DNA from: Athene noctua
Taxonomy: Eukaryota; Chordata; Aves; Strigiformes; Strigidae
Assembly (NCBI RefSeq): GCF_965140245.1
Contig: NC_134038.1
Coordinates: forward strand, 46,992,348-47,056,347
Length of the DNA stretch: 64,000 nucleotides
Direction: 5' to 3'
Below are positions 51,301 through 57,300 of the stretch, piece after piece. Under the pieces are notes generated by a model. That model was not told the origin of the DNA, made no database searches, and saw only the letters and a list, made by a program, of their open reading frames with translations. The position numbers and the translations under genes are program-made. The number at the start of each line of letters is the position of its first letter. Position 1 is the first letter of the stretch.

Positions 51301-54300
51301 GGCTTTGAGCAACCTGATCTAGTGAAGGGTGTCCCTGTCCACGGCAGGGGGGTTGGAACTAGATGATCTTTAAGGTCCCCCCCAACTCAACCCACTCTAT
51401 GATTCTATTCTATAATACCAGGGGAAGCTGAAAGTTTTGCTGTGCTGTGAGGATCTAAAGTGATGAGTCTTGGACATAAAGACAAACTCAGCTGTCTGAT
51501 TATTGGAAGCACAAAAGTGTACTTAGGCATGCTGTCTCTTCATTACTGCTGTCTCAACTGTCCAACTGGCATCATTTAGGTACCTATATATGGAGTTGAA
51601 CACTTTGAATCTGGCTTTGGATGCCCAGTTTTGGAAAGCTGGCCATCGAAGGGACCTGTGTGGTTCTGTTCTCCGTTCCACTCAGAAGCAGATAGTAACA
51701 AGGATGTGAGTCACTGAGCAAGCTAAGGCTCTAACTGAGATTCTGAAGCCCCTTCCTGGCAATAGCGCTATTTCTGTTCCTCTCTCCTTGCTACAGCATG
51801 CACCCAATTTACCATGGGGTACTAAACAGCTCCTTGTTCCCAGGCACCTTCTGCTTTTCAGTTGTGAGGTTCAGGCTGGGAGGATTCGGATCAGTGCTGA
51901 GTGTGTCGGGGTTTAATACTCTGCCAGAATTTCACAGCAAGAAGGGTTAGTGCTCTAGGCTGGGAGAGTGCAAAGCTGGTAAGGGACAGAGATGGATGAC
52001 AAGAGCTTGAGGAAGGTGGGGTAGATAGGTAGCTCTGTAGCCAAGAAGGATTTTGGAACTTCACCTTACGCACCTCGGTGCCTTTCAATGGAAGAGACAT
52101 TTATTTAGTACAAGAACACGTATGACTTCCTCCTTCTCCTTTTATCACCAAAAAATGGCTGCACACTGCCCCTTCCACCAGCCCCCTTTTTTTGATGGAA
52201 AATAGTATAAATATTTCTATTGCCTAGCAGGATGAGTATGTATGATCTTATCTTCCTCCTGCCACCCTCCCCTGGCTTCTTTTACCCCACAGCATCCCAA
52301 AGCTTCAGTTATGCTAGAGATAAACCTTCAAGGGAGCAACAACACAAGAATACTCAATAAGCCCCTTACACAACAACCTCTAAGACAAAATACTGGGCTG
52401 TAAAATTGTTTACAAAAGATCTATTTATCTTATAAATTAATATTTTAAAATTTTTGTAAAAACTTCCTCCATTTTTAACTCTTCCTTTTCCTAGATTTAA
52501 AGTGTTGGATTAATAACTGTCAGTATCACTGCCTCCTGATGATCATGAGCAAGAAATGCCACATTACAAACAAGTACACCTAGATCATAAGACAGTAAAA
52601 AGGCATTTCTTGTCTCATGTTTTTTTTCTACTTAATACTAACAGTGCTAGTCCTTCTGGACAGCAGAAGCCAGCTGCATTGGAGCTGGGGAACTCCTCCA
52701 GAACTACATGAGGAAATGGACAGAGTTTGTGGGCTGCAATTTAGTGGTGTACACAGTGAGATGAAATGCACGAGCTTTCTAGCTCTGCCCCTGCACTTTC
52801 TGCGTGGCCAGCACCTTCTACCTTCATATACTGTTTCTGTAGAAGATCTGGTACATCTGTGAGTCTGTGAACTTTTCCCCAGGTGTTCAGTAAGTTGGAA
52901 GGCTGAGGAAGATGTTACTATCCAGGGACATGCAACATACACTGTGCAATAATCAAAAGAATTGATCTTCATGGTCCCTTCCTGTCTTAAAATGTGATCT
53001 ACTCATTTTGGGGAAAAAGAACCCTTGAGGAGAAAAAGGCATCTCACAGTTAAATCCTCATCTTCCACACAAACAAAGGATAAGGATGAATCTGGAACTT
53101 CCTTTTCAGAGTATATTGCCTGGCAGTGTAGGTTTAGGAGATTCTTCATAAGGATCTTTTGGCCGGTATTTTGCACTGCACTGGACATCTCCTGCCAAGA
53201 ATGCTGCATGAACGGAAAATGCCAAGCTGTTCCTTCTCTGCTGCCATATGTCATAGCTAATAAAAGTTGTGGCCTTGATAGTTTACCAAATAGAAGTGTG
53301 TGAATGGACCAAGTCCTGTTGCTCTTTGCTTATCCAGAGCACAGGAGGAGAGGAGATGATCAGGATAATATCCTGAGCATAGCAAAAATTAAGCCACATT
53401 CCTGGCCAAATGACCAACAGCATTCTTTAAATATTTTACCAGTGACTGTAAAAATAACACACGGAATCAACAAAGGCAGTACACAAAGGCAGTACAGTAG
53501 CTCCTACAAAACCATTTTTTTACTTTTGTAACTGCCTTTTGGCAGAAGCTCTTACTTACCATTTTCAACATTTGCCAGTCGATGCAGAAGTGGTAACCAC
53601 ACCAGACACTGTGGCGGGGGATCAGACATGAGAGTATCCAAGAAAGTGTTTAATGTGACTTTTTTCTGCTCAAACAAGCAAACAAACATGCACAAAGAAT
53701 CAGTAGTTAGACATATCAAAATGGTTTTATCCTGTCCTTACAGAAATGTTTGGGAGCAAGTTCCAGACACTGTTTCCTTGTAGCCCTGGTTTACTAAAAA
53801 GAACAAGTGATACTAGCAAAGCCTTTCCAGATTATTTTTAGTAGTTCCAATGTATACTACTGATGACTAGCAGTCCTTTTCACAAGGCTGGGTTAGAGAC
53901 ACCTAGCTCCCACTCACTTCAAGACTCTCTTCTAAAAGTCATTGCCTGAAGATGCTTTGTGAATAAGGTTGGCATTCAACTCTTCATGTTTTCATGTGTT
54001 TTGAGTACCCTATAACGAGTACAAGTGCATGCAGGGTATCACTATGCATTACCAATTTTCACATGAAAACTCACTGCAAAGAATGACTGATGGTACTCCA
54101 ACAAAGAAAATGAAAGAAAATAACAAGGGAGTATAATTTCAAAACATATATAAGGTAAGGACAGACTATCACAGGCAATTGTGCTACTATAATTTAAGAA
54201 ACTATATTAGTCTGTTGAGTGATGGTAACTAATTATGGGTGAGCTCTGATTGTGGGATGTTGTGTTTGCATACACTCGAGGACTACAACTGTTCCTAAAC

Positions 54301-57300
54301 TCTCCACACCTGTAAGCTCTTAAAGATCTATTCCTCTTTATCTTTCAAAGCAATTTAAACTCGAAAATATCCCTGTTTATTTAAAAAATGTAATCTAGGG
54401 CATTACATTTATTAGGTGTCTGGAAAAAGTCCTCACAAATCCTAGTTCATTTGTTCTTTCAGACATGTAGGTGATATTTCAGCCTGACATATCTCCATCA
54501 TAAATACATGCTCTTTCCTATGTAATATACTGGATACCTAAGTGAGTACTAAAGTACACACCTACTGGGTGGTCAAGGACAGACAGACCTTAAGAAATCA
54601 GCAACTAAGCCCTCCTTTAAAATAAAATTAAGATGCAAAAATATTGAGCCCTGTTGAGACTGGGTACAGATATAATTTGTAGACATACATATTTAAGTAG
54701 CATCCCCATATCCAAAGGGATTGCTAAATTTTCATATCTGATTGCATAAGCTACTGCTTTAACTTGCTAAAGAACTGTGGTTACCCCATGAGGAAGCAAA
54801 ACAGCAGCTATGCAGTGACATGTATCATCTCTGTGTGTTGTGGAATGCTTTTAAAAGCTGAGATTTCCAGATGGAGAGTCTGTGCTGCATTTATATACAA
54901 CTGCCATCAGATGTGAAGAAAATCATTATTTCTGTTATACACTGAGTGATCAGTGGAAAACATCGCACTCTGTAACAGTCTCAGGGCTGAAATATTGCAA
55001 GATATTGGGAAATCTATAAAGATATTTGTCCCTAGGAGAAGAGAAAATACTTCAGGCTAGTTGGGAAAATGGTCTTGGTTCTTTAATGAACAGAAACAGC
55101 CAGAATGTGAGCTCTAAATCTCACTGAAATACTATCTTTTCCCACAATACCTACACTATGGAAGTCCAATCAAACAACTACCACCTGCTTGTTTTATGAA
55201 TGATCTTTCCACCCATGGAGAGTGGATAACCACTTCTCAAAAAGGCATCCTATGTTATAAGCATCAGATCACAGAAAACAATCTTTCTTCTGGAGATCTG
55301 CTGTGGATGTTTGGCCTGGCTTTGCTGACCAATGTCACCAGCAAATGTCTGTGCTGTCTGCAGCAGAAATGAGAGCAGGAGAAAAGAAAGGTCCTCCAGT
55401 GCCCCATACTGCAGAGCTGAGTAGGCTTAAGTCTTCCCTCTGCTCTTGAAGGCAGATAAGCTGGCAGCCGGTCTAAAGAAGCAAATGGATGGGGAGACGA
55501 GAACAACTCTTCCACAATGTAGTAGGCTTTTGAATGCAGCTATAATTTAAAACCTGATTTGCACCAAATAAAGCAACTTAGCTTCACTGGCAGCTTTATG
55601 GCTGAACTACTCTGGTGGTCACTGATTTTATGGATTAGAGAGAGCAGTGTCCCTTAAAAGGACACCAGCAGAGCAATTTCCATACATTTTAAAAGGCATA
55701 TTTTTCTCCTGCATTTTTGTTTCATCTGCTGGGAAAGTTGAAACTGAAAGCTGTTTTCTAAATATATGATACATGCAGATGGCGTCTAGGTTTGTGGAAT
55801 AACACTTAGCCAAGTGCTAAGAAAATGAAGTTAGTGTCTATCCTTTTAGTTTGGGATAAAAAAAGAGAAATAAAAAGTGTTTTTTATAATAGCAACACTT
55901 TTAAAAGTATAACGTCATATGAATCCTACCTATGGTGGTGATAAAACTCCTTTTTGAGCCAGAGCTTTGTATTCTGAAATATTAAGTCACTCGCTCTGGT
56001 ATTTCTGTTCCATAAATTTGCTGATGAGGAAACACTGTTGTTTCTATTTGAATAGCCATTCAATCTAGCAGTGGTTCACAGACAGAGGAAAATACATGGT
56101 TTGATCAAATAAACCAGTACAATGGGGAATAATAAAAACATTTCTGCAATAGGAAAAATCCTTTCAGATGCAAACCGAAATGGATTTGACACCATGAGCA
56201 GAAGATCATTCCCAGAATTTTTTTTGTTTCTTGAAATTGATGAATCTATGTATCAGGGGGCTGAAAGGCTTCTGGTAAGCAAAAGTCATCCAGACTGAGA
56301 ACAACAGCAAGAGTGCCAAATTTATCCCAAGGCATCAACTTCTGATAATGCTAAGTGCAATATGAGAGAGTGAAAGAACGATCTACGGTGTGACTAAGAC
56401 TGTAAATATCATTTATCACAGTGTCATAAGGGTATGTTGTTTTGAGTCTTGTTTCAAAACTCTGGTTCATCCCTAGTGAGGACATAATGAGAATTACATA
56501 AACTGAGTTTAAGTGAAATATTAGACTAGATTTACAAGAGTACTTGGCTGCCTACAGATGCAAAACAACAGTTTTGTAAATCTGCTGTGTACCTACATCA
56601 GTCAGAGAACTAATTCTCATTAGCTTTAAGTGGAGATTGTGAACTAAACCATCTAATGCCTGTTTGGAGACTGTTTCTTAAGGTACCTTATCACATTTGG
56701 TCCCCTCATTTGAATGCAATGCCAATGAAAGTGCAATTTCTGATGGCTGCTCAGATTGAAAATGAGGCCTGAATGACATTTTTTCAAGGAAAGAAATTGC
56801 TTTTTCATCTAATAGTAGCATGTCCAACATACAAAGCTTGAATGCCCTGTTGCCATGCAAGAGCACTTTTTTATTATTTGAATACAAAACTAGTAGAAGT
56901 CACTTCACTATGTAAATTCTTCAACATAAGATGAAGTGCTATCTTAAGTCTCCCTCTGTGAAACAAGACTAGTTTCACATATGCAAATATTGCCATTTAA
57001 AATGATTTGGAAGATGATTCAATAAATGAATTTCAACAATGTCTTTCCGTTGACTGGAGTGCCTATTGATTAGTGATGAAACTGAGAGAAAACAAAAAGT
57101 GAGACCCTATTTTACACGAAAATGACACTATTCCTGCTCCATTCAATTTATTTGTTCAACAGTATTCAGTTAGTGAATGGAAGGATAAAGAGAAAGAAAA
57201 TACCACTTTATTTGTAACTGTTCTCCAGTTTCAGCACCTTCCCTTACTTTATAGTTATGGAATTATACAGTGTGACATATGGGAAGAGCTAGAGGAATTA

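Larger units (their letters stand above)
50867..53559 (-). other. DTNA: DTNA intron e3-e4
   Basis: 2.7-kb intron with a CR1 fragment at about 51208-51412 and a 13-bp perfect tandem duplication at 53470-53495. No coding exon was seen. Confidence 0.93.
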
